Shown: positions 1 through 9,053, counted from the stretch's first letter. The stretch is DNA of 64,000 nt from Scandinavium sp036409475 (GCF_036409475.1 NZ_JAYRCK010000012.1:62001-126000); one strand, 5' to 3'. The notes: generated from the sequence alone by a model not told the origin. Numbers and translations are program-made.

Positions 1-168
1 CTTGGGTTTGAAGCGCTGTTCCCGCCAGAGATGGCCGACGTGAACCCGGCAATTCTTGCGGCGCTGTCGCCAAACGCCGATGAAAACCACGATTTCTTCT
101 CAGGCTCAGGCTCCTCCTACGTGATGGGGAAAGCCGTCGAGACCGAAGACGAAGACTGGAGTTTTTAA
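1..168 (+). CDS. nrdF: Ribonucleotide reductase class Ib beta subunit, 3' end only
   Basis: Only the last 55 codons are present, ending with the acidic tail TEDEDWSF and a TAA stop. This tail is characteristic of NrdF, the small subunit of the class Ib (manganese/iron tyrosyl-radical) ribonucleotide reductase that makes deoxyribonucleotides with NrdE, and the C-terminal peptide is the part that docks on NrdE. The position directly before proV is the same as in E. coli (nrdHIEF-proVWX). The stop codon forms part of the terminal inverted repeat of the ERIC element that follows. Confidence 0.93.
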   Translation, partial: LGFEALFPPEMADVNPAILAALSPNADENHDFFSGSGSSYVMGKAVETEDEDWSF

Positions 169-294
169 TCCTCTTCATACTTCACGCTGTAGAGGCGTTG
201 GCTGCATGCGCGCACCCCAGTCACTTACTTAAGTAAGCTCCTGGGGACTTGCGTATTTGCCGCCTTTCTACAACGCGAATTATTTAGAGGATTA
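166..294. repeat. ERIC (enterobacterial repetitive intergenic consensus) element
   Basis: About 127 bp between nrdF and the proU promoter match the ERIC consensus, including the central palindrome with arms CCCCAG and CTGGGG around TCACTTACTTAAGTAAGCTC, and the right part TTGCCGCC...CGAATTATTTAGAG. The outer ends TAATCCTCT (166-174) and AGAGGATTA (286-294) are perfect inverted repeats, so the element's edge coincides with the nrdF stop codon. It probably ends up in the 3' end of the nrd transcript as a long hairpin. Confidence 0.9.
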
Positions 295-461
295 ATCCAT
301 AAATAAAATATGATTATTTCAATATCCCACCCAGATTCAGCCGAAAATTGACCGTACTGACAAAAATTACAAATCTAAATTCATTTCCCCTCAGCCCTTA
401 TATCATGGGGCATCACGCCACCAGAGCACCAGAAAGGCAGGAATCAGTGGGAAATTGAGGG

Positions 462-489
462 TTGTCTCAGAATCTGAGTATGTTAGGGT
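462..489 (+). promoter_or_regulatory. proU (proVWX) promoter, P2-like
   Basis: TTGTCT (462-467) and TAGGGT (484-489) are separated by 16 bp and lie about 70 bp before proV. The TAGGGT -10 and the following ATCGACATA leader closely resemble the osmotically induced sigma70 promoter P2 of E. coli proU. The flanking DNA (295-460) is AT-rich, in keeping with H-NS repression at low osmolarity, though no H-NS site can be assigned by eye. Confidence 0.75.
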
Positions 490-557
490 ATGGCCAGTCA
501 ATTATTTTCATCAGGTAACATATCGACATAATTAAATAATGGGAATCCGTTTATTGC

Positions 558-1760
558 ATGGCAATTAAATTAGAAATCAAAAATCTTTATAAAATATTTG
601 GCGAACATCCACAGCGCGCATTCAAATATATCGAAAAGGGTCTCAACAAAGAGCAGATCCTGGAAAAAACAGGTTTATCTCTTGGCGTTATTGACGCCAG
701 TCTGGCCATTGAAGAAGGCGAGATTTTTGTCATCATGGGGTTATCCGGTTCCGGTAAATCCACCCTGGTACGCCTTCTCAATCGCCTGATTGAACCCACT
801 CGCGGGCAGGTACTGATCGACGGTATTGATATCGCCAAAATATCCGACGCCGAGCTGCGTGAAGTGCGCCGCAAGAAAATTGCGATGGTCTTCCAGTCTT
901 TTGCGCTGATGCCTCATATGAACGTACTGGACAATACAGCGTTCGGTATGGAATTAGCCGGTATTGCGCCGCAGGAACGTCAGGAAAAAGCCCTTCATGC
1001 CCTGCGTCAGGTCGGTCTGGATAATTATGCTCACGCCTGGCCGGATGAATTATCTGGCGGTATGCGCCAGCGCGTTGGCCTGGCCCGTGCATTAGCCATC
1101 AACCCTGACATCTTATTAATGGACGAAGCCTTCTCGGCGCTCGATCCCTTAATTCGTACCGAGATGCAGGATGAACTGGTGAAATTGCAGGCCAGACATC
1201 AACGTACCATTGTCTTTATTTCCCACGATCTTGATGAAGCCATGCGCATCGGCGATCGCATTGCCATTATGCAAAATGGCGAAGTGGTTCAGGTCGGTAC
1301 GCCGGATGAAATTCTGAATAATCCGGCCAATGACTACGTACGAACTTTCTTCCGTGGCGTGGATATTAGCCAGGTCTTTAGCGCAAAAGATATCGCCCGC
1401 CGTACGCCGAAAGGCCTGCTGCGTAAAGCGCCGGGCTTTGGCCCTCGTTCTGCCATCAAACTGTTGCAGGATGAAGACCGTGAATATGGCTATGTCATTG
1501 AACGCGGGAATAAATTTGTTGGCATTGTCTCTATCGATTCCCTGAAAGCCGCGCTGGCGGAAGGCCAGAGCATTGACGCTGCGCTGCTTGAAACGCCGCT
1601 GGCGGTTGATGCTCAGACTTCGCTGAGCGAGATGCTTTCTCATGTCGGTCAGGCGCCTTGTGCGGTGCCGGTGGTCGACGAGAACCAGCAGTATGTGGGC
1701 ATCATTTCCAAAAGTGTACTGCTGCAGGCTTTAGATCGAGAGGGAACAAACAATGGCTGA
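558..1760 (+). CDS. proV: Glycine betaine/proline ABC transporter ATPase ProV
   Basis: This is the ATP-hydrolysing subunit of the ProU osmoprotectant importer (400 residues, the usual length), acting on the cytoplasmic face of the inner membrane. Walker A GLSGSGKST is at about 61-69, the Q-loop glutamine at 113, the signature LSGGM at 165-169 and Walker B ILLMDE at 185-190. The last ~120 residues form the paired CBS domains that sense ionic strength in this family. The start follows the E. coli context (ATGGCAATTAAATTAG). It overlaps proW by 8 bp, indicating translational coupling. Confidence 0.97.
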   Translation: MAIKLEIKNLYKIFGEHPQRAFKYIEKGLNKEQILEKTGLSLGVIDASLAIEEGEIFVIMGLSGSGKSTLVRLLNRLIEPTRGQVLIDGIDIAKISDAELREVRRKKIAMVFQSFALMPHMNVLDNTAFGMELAGIAPQERQEKALHALRQVGLDNYAHAWPDELSGGMRQRVGLARALAINPDILLMDEAFSALDPLIRTEMQDELVKLQARHQRTIVFISHDLDEAMRIGDRIAIMQNGEVVQVGTPDEILNNPANDYVRTFFRGVDISQVFSAKDIARRTPKGLLRKAPGFGPRSAIKLLQDEDREYGYVIERGNKFVGIVSIDSLKAALAEGQSIDAALLETPLAVDAQTSLSEMLSHVGQAPCAVPVVDENQQYVGIISKSVLLQALDREGTNNG

Positions 1761-2817
1761 TCAATCCAATCCGTGGGCAACCACACCGGCAGCGGACAGC
1801 GCTGCACAATCGGCTGACGCATGGGGAACGCCTGCGCCAGCGCCGACAGAGGGCGGCGGTGCTGACTGGCTGCACAGCGCACCCGCGCCACAGGCTGAAC
1901 ATTTCAACATTATGGACCCGTTCCATAAAACGCTGATCCCCCTCGATAACTGGGTGACCCACGGTATCGACTGGATCGTCAGCAACTTCCGCCCGGTCTT
2001 CCAGGGCATCCGTATGCCGGTGGATTACATCCTTGGCGGTTTTCAGCACCTGCTGACCAGCATGCCTGCGCCGATGGCCATTGCACTGTTCGCACTGATA
2101 GCCTGGCAAATTGGTGGCACGGGAATGGGTGTCGCCACGCTGATTTCACTGATTCTGATCGGGGCTATCGGAGCCTGGACACAGGCGATGATCACTCTGG
2201 CGCTGGTGCTGACCGCGCTGTTCTTCTGCGTGGTTATCGGTCTGCCGCTGGGGATTTGGCTGGCGCGTAGTCCCCGAGCGTCGAAAATTGTTCGCCCGCT
2301 GCTGGATGCAATGCAGACCACACCGGCGTTCGTGTATCTGGTGCCCATCGTCATGTTGTTCGGCATCGGTAACGTGCCGGGCGTGGTGGTGACGATTATC
2401 TTCGCCCTGCCACCGATAGTGCGTCTGACAATCCTTGGTATTAACCAGGTTCCTGCGGACTTGATTGAAGCTTCGCGCTCATTCGGTGCCAGCCCGCGCC
2501 AGATGCTGTTCAAAGTCCAGCTCCCGCTGGCGATGCCGACCATTATGGCCGGGGTGAACCAGACGCTGATGCTGGCGCTGTCGATGGTGGTTATCGCCTC
2601 GATGATCGCCGTGGGCGGTCTGGGTCAAATGGTCCTGCGCGGTATTGGCCGTCTCGATATGGGCCTGGCGAGCGTCGGCGGTGTGGGGATTGTCATCCTG
2701 GCAATCATTCTTGACCGTCTGACACAGGCCGTTGGCCGCGATTCACGCAGCCGTGGCAACCGTCGCTGGTACACCACCGGGCCACTTGGGCTGATCCTTC
2801 GCCCTTTCACCAAATAA
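1753..2817 (+). CDS. proW: Glycine betaine/proline ABC transporter permease ProW
   Basis: Inner-membrane permease of the ProU system (354 residues). A long Ala/Pro-rich soluble N-terminus of about 65 residues is followed by several hydrophobic segments from about residue 95 onward. The cytoplasmic EAA loop that contacts ProV is visible as EASRSFGASPRQML, at about residue 236. The start codon lies inside the end of proV (ATGGCTGA overlap). The next gene, proX, is separated by a 60-bp spacer with a REP-like palindrome. Confidence 0.97.
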   Translation: MADQSNPWATTPAADSAAQSADAWGTPAPAPTEGGGADWLHSAPAPQAEHFNIMDPFHKTLIPLDNWVTHGIDWIVSNFRPVFQGIRMPVDYILGGFQHLLTSMPAPMAIALFALIAWQIGGTGMGVATLISLILIGAIGAWTQAMITLALVLTALFFCVVIGLPLGIWLARSPRASKIVRPLLDAMQTTPAFVYLVPIVMLFGIGNVPGVVVTIIFALPPIVRLTILGINQVPADLIEASRSFGASPRQMLFKVQLPLAMPTIMAGVNQTLMLALSMVVIASMIAVGGLGQMVLRGIGRLDMGLASVGGVGIVILAIILDRLTQAVGRDSRSRGNRRWYTTGPLGLILRPFTK

Positions 2818-2826
2818 TCCCTCGGT

Positions 2827-2857
2827 TGCCCGGTGGCGCTACGCTTACCGGGCCTAC
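2827..2857. repeat. REP-like palindrome between proW and proX
   Basis: CCCGGTGGCGCTACGCTTACCGGG followed by CCTAC is a typical REP half of a bacterial interspersed mosaic element. It lies in the 60-bp proW-proX gap, where such a hairpin can stabilise upstream mRNA and make expression of proW and proX unequal. Confidence 0.75.
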
Positions 2858-2877
2858 AACTTATAAAAGGAACAACG

Positions 2878-3873
2878 ATGCGACATCGCGTAATGTTTGC
2901 CACAGCGTTTGCCACGCTTGTCTCCACCAGCACTTTTGCCGCCGACCTGCCGGGAAAAGGCATTACCGTGCAACCGGTGCAGAGCACCATTTCTGAAGAA
3001 ACCTTCCAGACGCTGCTGGTCAGCCGCGCGCTGGAGAAACTTGGCTACACGGTGAGCGCACCGAGCGAAGTCGATTACAACGTGGGCTACACCTCGATTG
3101 CCTCTGGCGATGCCACGTTTACCGCCGTCAACTGGCAGCCATTGCATGACGACATGTACAAGGCCGCGGGCGGCGACAAGAAATTTTACCGTGAAGGCGT
3201 GTACGTAACAGGCGCGGCACAGGGTTATCTGATTGACAAGAAAACCGCCGATCAGTACCACATCACTAATATTGTCCAGCTCAAAGATCCGAAGATTGCC
3301 AAACTCTTTGACAGCAACGGCGACGGTAAAGCCGACATGATGGGTTGCTCACCGGGCTGGGGCTGTGAAGCGGTGATTAATCACCAGAACAAAGCCTTCA
3401 GTCTGGCGAAAACCGTCGACGTTAGCCACGGCAACTATTCCGCAATGATGGCGGACACCATCGCCCGTTATAAAGAAGGCAAACCGGTTATCTATTACAC
3501 CTGGACGCCTTACTGGGTCAGCGATGTGCTCAAACCAGGGAAAGATGTGGTGTGGCTGCAGGTGCCGTTCTCCTCCATGCCGGGTGAGCAGAAAGACATC
3601 GACACCAGGCTGCCAAATGGCGCTAACTACGGTTTCCCGGTGAACACCATGCACATTGTGGCAAACCTTGCCTGGGCTGAGAAAAACCCGGCAGCCGCGA
3701 AGCTGTTCTCGCTGATGAAATTGCCGCTGGCAGATATCAACGCCCAAAACGCCATGATGCACGAAGGTCACTCGTCTGAAGCGGATATCCAGGGCCACGT
3801 TGATGGTTGGATCAAAGGCCACCAGCAGCAGTTTGACGGCTGGATAAAAGAAGCGCTGGCTGCGCAGAAGTAA
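2878..3873 (+). CDS. proX: Glycine betaine-binding periplasmic protein ProX
   Basis: Periplasmic substrate-binding subunit of ProU (331 residues). I place the start at the ATG at 2878 rather than an upstream in-frame codon because AAAAGGAACAACG precedes it and a clean signal peptide follows (MRHRVMF..., cleavage near TFA-ADL, about residue 21). Tryptophan-bearing segments such as NWQPLHDD, SPGWGCEA and YTWTPYW fit the aromatic box that binds quaternary ammonium ligands in ProX. Last gene of the operon. Confidence 0.96.
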   Translation: MRHRVMFATAFATLVSTSTFAADLPGKGITVQPVQSTISEETFQTLLVSRALEKLGYTVSAPSEVDYNVGYTSIASGDATFTAVNWQPLHDDMYKAAGGDKKFYREGVYVTGAAQGYLIDKKTADQYHITNIVQLKDPKIAKLFDSNGDGKADMMGCSPGWGCEAVINHQNKAFSLAKTVDVSHGNYSAMMADTIARYKEGKPVIYYTWTPYWVSDVLKPGKDVVWLQVPFSSMPGEQKDIDTRLPNGANYGFPVNTMHIVANLAWAEKNPAAAKLFSLMKLPLADINAQNAMMHEGHSSEADIQGHVDGWIKGHQQQFDGWIKEALAAQK

Positions 3874-3881
3874 TCTGTGCA

Positions 3882-3966
3882 AGCCCCTCTCCCTAACCCT
3901 CTCCCGCGGGGAGAGGGAATTGGCCTACTCCCCTCTCCTTTTGGGAGAGGGGCTGGGGGAGAGGGG
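3882..3966. repeat. Nested G/C palindrome after proX
   Basis: AGCCCCTCTCCC (3882-3893) pairs perfectly with GGGAGAGGGGCT (3943-3954), and inside lies a second palindrome CTCTCCCGCGGGGAGAG. The block resembles the dispersed CCCTCTCCC-type intergenic repeats of enterobacteria and may end the proU transcript, although no long U-tract follows. Confidence 0.6.
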
Positions 3967-4079
3967 AGCAGACGACTCAAATCTTAACCGCACTATCCGC
4001 CACCCAACATTTCCCTAAACCTCCGCAAACTCGTTATCATTGCTCACCTGCAAAATAATTACTCAGATAACGATAACTA

Positions 4080-5258
4080 ATGACTAAACACTCGCTTAGC
4101 CCCGCGCTGATTGCGCTTATGTCTGTAGCAACCGGCCTTGCCGTTGCCAGTAACTACTACGCCCAACCGCTGCTCGACACGATTGCTCGCGCTTTTTCTC
4201 TGACTGCAGGACAGGCTGGATTTATCGTCACAGCGGCCCAGCTTGGCTATGCGGCAGGTTTGCTGTTTCTGGTGCCGCTCGGCGATATGTTCGAGCGACG
4301 CGCGCTGATTGTGACCATGACGCTACTTGCCGCAGGCGGCATGTTAATCACCGCCTCCAGCCAGTCGTTATCGATGATGATCCTTGGCACCGCCTTAACC
4401 GGGCTTTTCTCTGTTGTGGCGCAGATTTTGGTGCCGCTGGCGGCAACGCTCGCCAGCCCGGAAAAGCGTGGGAAAGTGGTCGGGACCATCATGAGCGGCT
4501 TGCTGCTCGGCATTCTTTTGGCGCGAACCGTTGCCGGATTGCTGGCAAGCCTCGGCGGTTGGCGCACCGTTTATTGGCTCGCTTCAGGCTTGATGGTGCT
4601 GATGGCGATTGCCCTCTGGCGCGGTCTCCCTCAGGTTAAACAAGAAACACACCTTAACTATCCGCAGCTTTTGCGTTCGGTCTTCAGCCTGTTTATCCAT
4701 GACAAACTGCTGCGTACCCGCGCATTACTCGGCTGCCTGACCTTCGCGAACTTCAGCATCCTCTGGACTTCAATGGCCTTCCTGCTGGCCGGTGCCCCTT
4801 TCCATTTCTCTGAAGGCGTGATCGGGCTGTTTGGTCTGGCAGGCGCAGCGGGTGCGTTGGGCGCTCGCCCGGCTGGCGGTTTCGTGGACAAAGGCAAATC
4901 GCATTTGACCACCACCACTGGCCTGGTACTTCTGTTGCTCTCGTGGGTGACCATTTGGTTCGGCCATGCCTCGGTGCTGGCACTGATTGTGGGGATTCTG
5001 GTCCTCGACTTGACCGTGCAAGGCGTGCACATCACCAACCAAACCGTCATTTATCGCGTGCAGCCAGACGCACGAAATCGCCTGACCGCCGGTTACATGA
5101 CCAGCTACTTCATTGGCGGTGCTGCGGGCTCTCTGATTTCGGCTTACGCCTGGCAGCACTACGGCTGGACGGGGGTGTGTGCAGCCGGGGCGGTGATGGC
5201 GGCGCTAAACTTACTGGTATGGTGGCGAGGATTTCATCGCCAGGAGGCCATTGCCTGA
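4080..5258 (+). CDS. ygaY: Major facilitator exporter, YgaY-type
   Basis: A 392-residue polytopic protein with about twelve hydrophobic segments, belonging to the MFS drug/sugar efflux type. The MFS motif-A-like loop after the second segment reads GDMFERRALIV. The position between proX and mprA is that of E. coli ygaY, which is broken in strain K-12; here the frame is complete. No obvious strong ribosome site precedes the ATG. The substrate is unknown. Its nearest functional neighbours, mprA-emrAB, also concern efflux. Confidence 0.82.
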   Translation: MTKHSLSPALIALMSVATGLAVASNYYAQPLLDTIARAFSLTAGQAGFIVTAAQLGYAAGLLFLVPLGDMFERRALIVTMTLLAAGGMLITASSQSLSMMILGTALTGLFSVVAQILVPLAATLASPEKRGKVVGTIMSGLLLGILLARTVAGLLASLGGWRTVYWLASGLMVLMAIALWRGLPQVKQETHLNYPQLLRSVFSLFIHDKLLRTRALLGCLTFANFSILWTSMAFLLAGAPFHFSEGVIGLFGLAGAAGALGARPAGGFVDKGKSHLTTTTGLVLLLLSWVTIWFGHASVLALIVGILVLDLTVQGVHITNQTVIYRVQPDARNRLTAGYMTSYFIGGAAGSLISAYAWQHYGWTGVCAAGAVMAALNLLVWWRGFHRQEAIA

Positions 5259-5397
5259 AAAGGCTTCACATTCATGGCGTTATTCCTGCATTGGGGTGTT
5301 AAGGCCCCCCTTTGTCTGTTAAGGTTATCAACCTGATCAACCCGGTAACTGTTTCTCGGGTAATTATTGCACTTTCACGATGAAACCTCCTGGGACG

Positions 5398-5423
5398 CTG
5401 ACGGCGCGGTCGTTCGCCGTCAG
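5398..5423. other. Perfect 9-bp stem-loop upstream of mprA
   Basis: CTGACGGCG (5398-5406) and CGCCGTCAG (5415-5423) form a perfect stem with an 8-nt loop, followed by ACAATACTTTTT. It could be a terminator for ygaY or a structured element. The surrounding 280-bp gap holds no convincing ORF. Confidence 0.5.
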
Positions 5424-5478
5424 ACAATACTTTTTATGAATAAATTGCTCCGACCTATGTTTTCGGTGCATTAATTCA

Positions 5479-5507
5479 TTTACTTTATTTGTCACATTCG
5501 TTACTAT
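5479..5507 (+). promoter_or_regulatory. Probable mprA-emrAB promoter and MprA operator region
   Basis: TTTACT (5479-5484) and TACTAT (5502-5507) are 17 bp apart, about 30 bp before mprA. The segment TGTCACATTCGTTACTATAT plus the downstream GGCTGAAATTAATGAGG resembles the E. coli emrRAB control region, where MprA (EmrR) binds over the promoter and represses its own operon. The exact operator is an inference. Confidence 0.55.
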
Positions 5508-5537
5508 ATCGGCTGAAATTAATGAGGTTATGCCCAA

Positions 5538-6068
5538 ATGGATAGTTCGTTTACGCCCATTGAACAAATGCTAAAATTTCGCGCCAGCCGCCATGAAGAT
5601 TTCCCTTACCAGGAAATTCTTCTGACTCGCCTGTGCATGCATATGCAAGGTAAGTTGCTGGAAAACCGCAATAAAATGCTGAAAGCTCAAGGGATTAACG
5701 AGACGTTATTTATGGCGTTAATCACGCTGGAGTCTCAGGAAAACCATAGCATTCAGCCTTCTGAACTGAGCTGTGCGCTGGGGTCATCCCGTACTAACGC
5801 GACCCGTATTGCCGATGAACTGGAAAAACGTGGCTGGATCGAACGCCGCGAAAGCGACAACGACCGTCGCTGCCTGCATTTGCAACTCACCGAAAAAGGT
5901 CATCAGTTCCTGCGCGAAGTGTTACCGCCGCAGCACCACTGCCTGCACCAGCTCTGGTCCTCTTTAAGCGTCACCGAGAAAGCTCAACTTGAGCAAATCA
6001 CCCGCAAGCTCCTGACTCGTCTGGATCAGATGGACGAAGACGGCGTGGTGCTTGAGGCACTTCGTTAA
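5538..6068 (+). CDS. mprA: MarR-family repressor of the emr operon
   Basis: Winged-helix MarR-family regulator of 176 residues, nearly identical in layout to E. coli MprA/EmrR. The recognition region ALGSSRTNATRIADELEKRG (about residues 80-99) and wing with NDRRCLHL are clear. It represses emrAB and is released by uncouplers and lipophilic drugs such as salicylate, CCCP and nalidixic acid. The start codon follows GAGGTTATGCCCA. emrA follows after a stem-loop that may attenuate read-through. Confidence 0.96.
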   Translation: MDSSFTPIEQMLKFRASRHEDFPYQEILLTRLCMHMQGKLLENRNKMLKAQGINETLFMALITLESQENHSIQPSELSCALGSSRTNATRIADELEKRGWIERRESDNDRRCLHLQLTEKGHQFLREVLPPQHHCLHQLWSSLSVTEKAQLEQITRKLLTRLDQMDEDGVVLEALR

Positions 6069-6112
6069 GCGTGTGACTCGCTTACCATCCTGATTAATAA
6101 AAGAAAACTGAC

Positions 6113-6143
6113 AGGCCAGCAGCGCATAACTGCTGGCCTTTCT
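6113..6143 (+). terminator. Terminator-like hairpin between mprA and emrA
   Basis: AGGCCAGCAG (6113-6122) pairs with CTGCTGGCCT (6130-6139) and is followed by TTCT. In E. coli mprA and emrAB are co-transcribed, so this is more likely a partial attenuator or an mRNA processing/stability hairpin than the operon end. Confidence 0.7.
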
Positions 6144-6195
6144 GACAAACAGGTCGGCTCAGCCGATGTGAAATAATAAGATCGTGGAGAACTAC

Positions 6196-7368
6196 ATGAG
6201 CGCGAATGCGGAGACTCAACCCCCGCAGCAACCGGCCAGCAAGAAAGGCAAACGTAAGGGTGCCCTGCTGCTTCTGACCTTGCTCTTTATTGTTATTGCA
6301 GTGGCCTATGGGATCTACTGGTTTTTAGTGCTGCGTCATTATGAAGAAACGGATGATGCGTACGTGGCAGGGAACCAGGTTCAAATCATGGCACAGGTGT
6401 CAGGCAGCGTGACAAAAGTCTGGGCTGACAACACCGACTACGTGCAAAAAGGCGACGTGCTGGTCACGCTCGACCAGACCGATGCCCAGCAGGCATTCGA
6501 GAAGGCAAAAACGGGCTTAGCCTCCAGCGTTCGTCAGACCCGTCAGTTGATGATCAACAGCAAGCAGCTTCAGGCGAGCATTGACGTTAAAAAGACCGCT
6601 CTGGCACAAGCGCAGACTGACCTTAATCGCCGCATTCCGCTTGGCAGCGCCAATTTGATTGGCCGTGAAGAGCTGCAACACGCGCGTGACGCCGTGGCCA
6701 GTGCGCAAGCAGAACTGAACGTCGCCGTTCAGCAATACAACGCTAACCAGGCGATGGTGCTGGACACACAGCTTGAAAATCAACCGGCTGTTCAACAGGC
6801 CGCGACGGAAGTGCGTAATGCCTGGCTTGCCCTGCAACGTACCAAAATCGTCAGCCCAATGACCGGCTATGTCTCTCGTCGTGCCGTTCAACCTGGCGCG
6901 CAAATTAGCCCAACCACGCCGCTGATGGCGGTGGTTCCGGCCACCAATCTGTGGGTGGATGCGAACTTCAAAGAGACTCAGCTGGCGCATATGCGCATCG
7001 GCCAGACCGCGACCATTGTCAGCGATATCTACGGTGATGATGTGAAGTACACCGGTAAGATTGTCGGCCTCGATATGGGGACTGGCAGCGCCTTCTCCCT
7101 GCTTCCGGCACAAAACGCCACCGGTAACTGGATCAAAGTGGTTCAGCGTCTGCCTGTACGTATTGAGCTGGATGAGAAGCAACTGGCACAACACCCGCTG
7201 CGCATCGGCCTTTCTACGCTGGTGAAAGTGGACACCGCCGATCGCGGTGGCGAGATACTGGCAAGCCAGGTGCGTAGCAGCCCGGCATACGAAAGTAACG
7301 CTCGTGAAATCAGTCTCGACCCGGTGAATAAACTGATTGAAGGCATCGTCCAGGCTAACGCCGACTGA
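6196..7368 (+). CDS. emrA: Multidrug efflux periplasmic adaptor EmrA
   Basis: Membrane-fusion (HlyD-type) adaptor of the EmrAB-TolC efflux pump, 390 residues. I choose the ATG at 6196 (MSANAETQ, preceded by GTGGAGAAC), as in E. coli, not the in-frame ATG 12 bp upstream. One N-terminal transmembrane helix (about 22-45) anchors a periplasmic part with a lipoyl/barrel-sandwich start (GDVLVTLDQTD), a long alpha-helical hairpin (about 100-210) and beta-barrel segments. emrB starts 15 bp after its stop. Confidence 0.96.
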   Translation: MSANAETQPPQQPASKKGKRKGALLLLTLLFIVIAVAYGIYWFLVLRHYEETDDAYVAGNQVQIMAQVSGSVTKVWADNTDYVQKGDVLVTLDQTDAQQAFEKAKTGLASSVRQTRQLMINSKQLQASIDVKKTALAQAQTDLNRRIPLGSANLIGREELQHARDAVASAQAELNVAVQQYNANQAMVLDTQLENQPAVQQAATEVRNAWLALQRTKIVSPMTGYVSRRAVQPGAQISPTTPLMAVVPATNLWVDANFKETQLAHMRIGQTATIVSDIYGDDVKYTGKIVGLDMGTGSAFSLLPAQNATGNWIKVVQRLPVRIELDEKQLAQHPLRIGLSTLVKVDTADRGGEILASQVRSSPAYESNAREISLDPVNKLIEGIVQANAD

Positions 7369-7383
7369 TCAGGGGTGAGCGTA

Positions 7384-8931
7384 ATGCAACAGCAACAACC
7401 GCAAAAACCTCTGGAAGGTGCGCAACTGGTCATCATGACCATTGCCCTCTCTCTGGCGACGTTTATGCAGGTGCTGGATTCGACGATCGCCAACGTGGCG
7501 ATCCCGACCATTGCCGGTAACCTTGGCTCATCGCTGAGCCAGGGCACCTGGGTTATCACCTCTTTCGGGGTGGCGAATGCCATCTCGATCCCGATCACCG
7601 GCTGGCTGGCGAAGCGCGTAGGTGAAGTCAAGCTGTTCATGTGGTCGACAATCGCGTTTGTGATTGCGTCCTGGGCCTGTGGCGTGTCCAACAGCCTGAC
7701 CATGCTGATTTTCTTCCGCGTGATTCAGGGTGTGGTCGCCGGGCCGCTGATCCCACTGTCGCAAAGTTTGCTGCTGAACAACTATCCGCCAGCGAAGCGT
7801 TCTGTCGCGCTGGCTTTATGGTCAATGACGGTTATCGTGGCCCCTATTTGCGGCCCGATCCTCGGTGGCTATATCAGTGATAACTATCACTGGGGCTGGA
7901 TCTTCTTTATCAACGTCCCGATTGGTGCGGTGGTGGTTCTGCTGACGCTGCAAAGCCTGCGCGGGCGTGAAACTCGCACCGAACAGCGGCGCATCGACGG
8001 TGTGGGTCTCGCGCTCTTAGTGATTGGTATCGGCAGCTTGCAGGTGATGCTCGACCGCGGCAAAGAACTCGACTGGTTTAACTCGACAGAAGTGGTGGTG
8101 CTGGCGATTGCCGCCGTAGTCGCGATAAGTTTCCTGATTGTCTGGGAACTCACCGACGATAACCCGATAGTCGATTTATCGCTCTTTAAGTCGCGAAACT
8201 TTACCATCGGCACGCTCAGTATCAGCCTCGCGTACATGCTCTACTTCGGCGCTATCGTCCTGTTGCCGCAGCTGTTGCAGGAGGTATACGGTTACACCGC
8301 GACCTGGGCCGGGCTTGCGTCTGCACCGGTGGGGGTTATCCCGGTTCTGCTGTCGCCGATTATCGGGCGCTTTGCCCATAAGCTCGACATGCGACGGCTG
8401 GTCACCTTCAGCTTTATCATGTATGCCGTGTGCTTCTACTGGCGAGCGTATACGTTCGAACCGGGCATGGACTTTGGCGCATCCGCGTGGCCGCAGTTTA
8501 TTCAGGGCTTCGCCGTGGCCTGCTTCTTTATGCCACTGACCACTATCACGCTGTCAGGATTGCCTCCAGATCGGCTTGCGGCAGCTTCCAGTCTGTCGAA
8601 CTTTACCCGTACGCTGGCAGGGTCAATCGGGACGTCGTTTACCACGACCATGTGGACGAACCGCGAAGCGATGCACCACGCGCAGTTGACGGAAGCGGTG
8701 ACGCCGTATAACCCGAACGCCCAACAAATGTACGATCAGCTACAAGGGCTAGGGATGACGCAGCAGCAGGCATCCGGTTATATCGCGCAGGAGATCACCG
8801 CCCAGGGCTTAATCATTTCGGCCAATGAAATTTTCTGGATTTCAGCGGGGATCTTTATCGTTCTGCTGGGCCTCATCTGGCTCGCCAGACCGCCATTTGG
8901 TGCGGGTGGTGGTGGCGGTGGTGCTCACTAA
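7384..8931 (+). CDS. emrB: Multidrug efflux MFS transporter EmrB
   Basis: Inner-membrane proton-driven DHA2-family exporter (14-segment MFS), 515 residues, working with EmrA and TolC to expel hydrophobic drugs and uncouplers. The ATG at 7384 (MQQQQPQK) is taken as the start because AGGGGTGAG precedes it. An in-frame GTG lies 9 bp upstream. Motif C of antiporters is visible as APICGPILGGYI. The C-terminus is glycine-rich (GAGGGGGGAH). A strong terminator follows. Confidence 0.96.
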   Translation: MQQQQPQKPLEGAQLVIMTIALSLATFMQVLDSTIANVAIPTIAGNLGSSLSQGTWVITSFGVANAISIPITGWLAKRVGEVKLFMWSTIAFVIASWACGVSNSLTMLIFFRVIQGVVAGPLIPLSQSLLLNNYPPAKRSVALALWSMTVIVAPICGPILGGYISDNYHWGWIFFINVPIGAVVVLLTLQSLRGRETRTEQRRIDGVGLALLVIGIGSLQVMLDRGKELDWFNSTEVVVLAIAAVVAISFLIVWELTDDNPIVDLSLFKSRNFTIGTLSISLAYMLYFGAIVLLPQLLQEVYGYTATWAGLASAPVGVIPVLLSPIIGRFAHKLDMRRLVTFSFIMYAVCFYWRAYTFEPGMDFGASAWPQFIQGFAVACFFMPLTTITLSGLPPDRLAAASSLSNFTRTLAGSIGTSFTTTMWTNREAMHHAQLTEAVTPYNPNAQQMYDQLQGLGMTQQQASGYIAQEITAQGLIISANEIFWISAGIFIVLLGLIWLARPPFGAGGGGGGAH

Positions 8932-8932
8932 C

Positions 8933-8968
8933 AAAAAAGCCAGAGGGGGAACCCGCTGGCTTTTTTTA
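8933..8968 (+). terminator. Terminator of the emr operon
   Basis: AAAAAAGCCAG (8933-8943) pairs with CTGGCTTTTTTT (8956-8967). The A-stem-U arrangement works in both directions, so it can also terminate luxS transcription from the other strand. Confidence 0.9.
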
Positions 8969-8970
8969 TA

Positions 8971-9041
8971 TTGCCCGGCGGCTCTGCGTTTGCCGGGCCT
9001 ACTGGTTTTGTAGGCCGGATAAGCGCAGCGCCATCCGGCAA
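8971..9041. repeat. BIME: two REP units between emrB and luxS
   Basis: GCCCGGCGG...CCGGGCCTAC and GTAGGCCGGATAAGCGCAGC...CCGGCA are two oppositely oriented REP sequences, a typical BIME between convergent genes. Confidence 0.88.
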
Positions 9042-9053
9042 CAGGGCAGAGGA

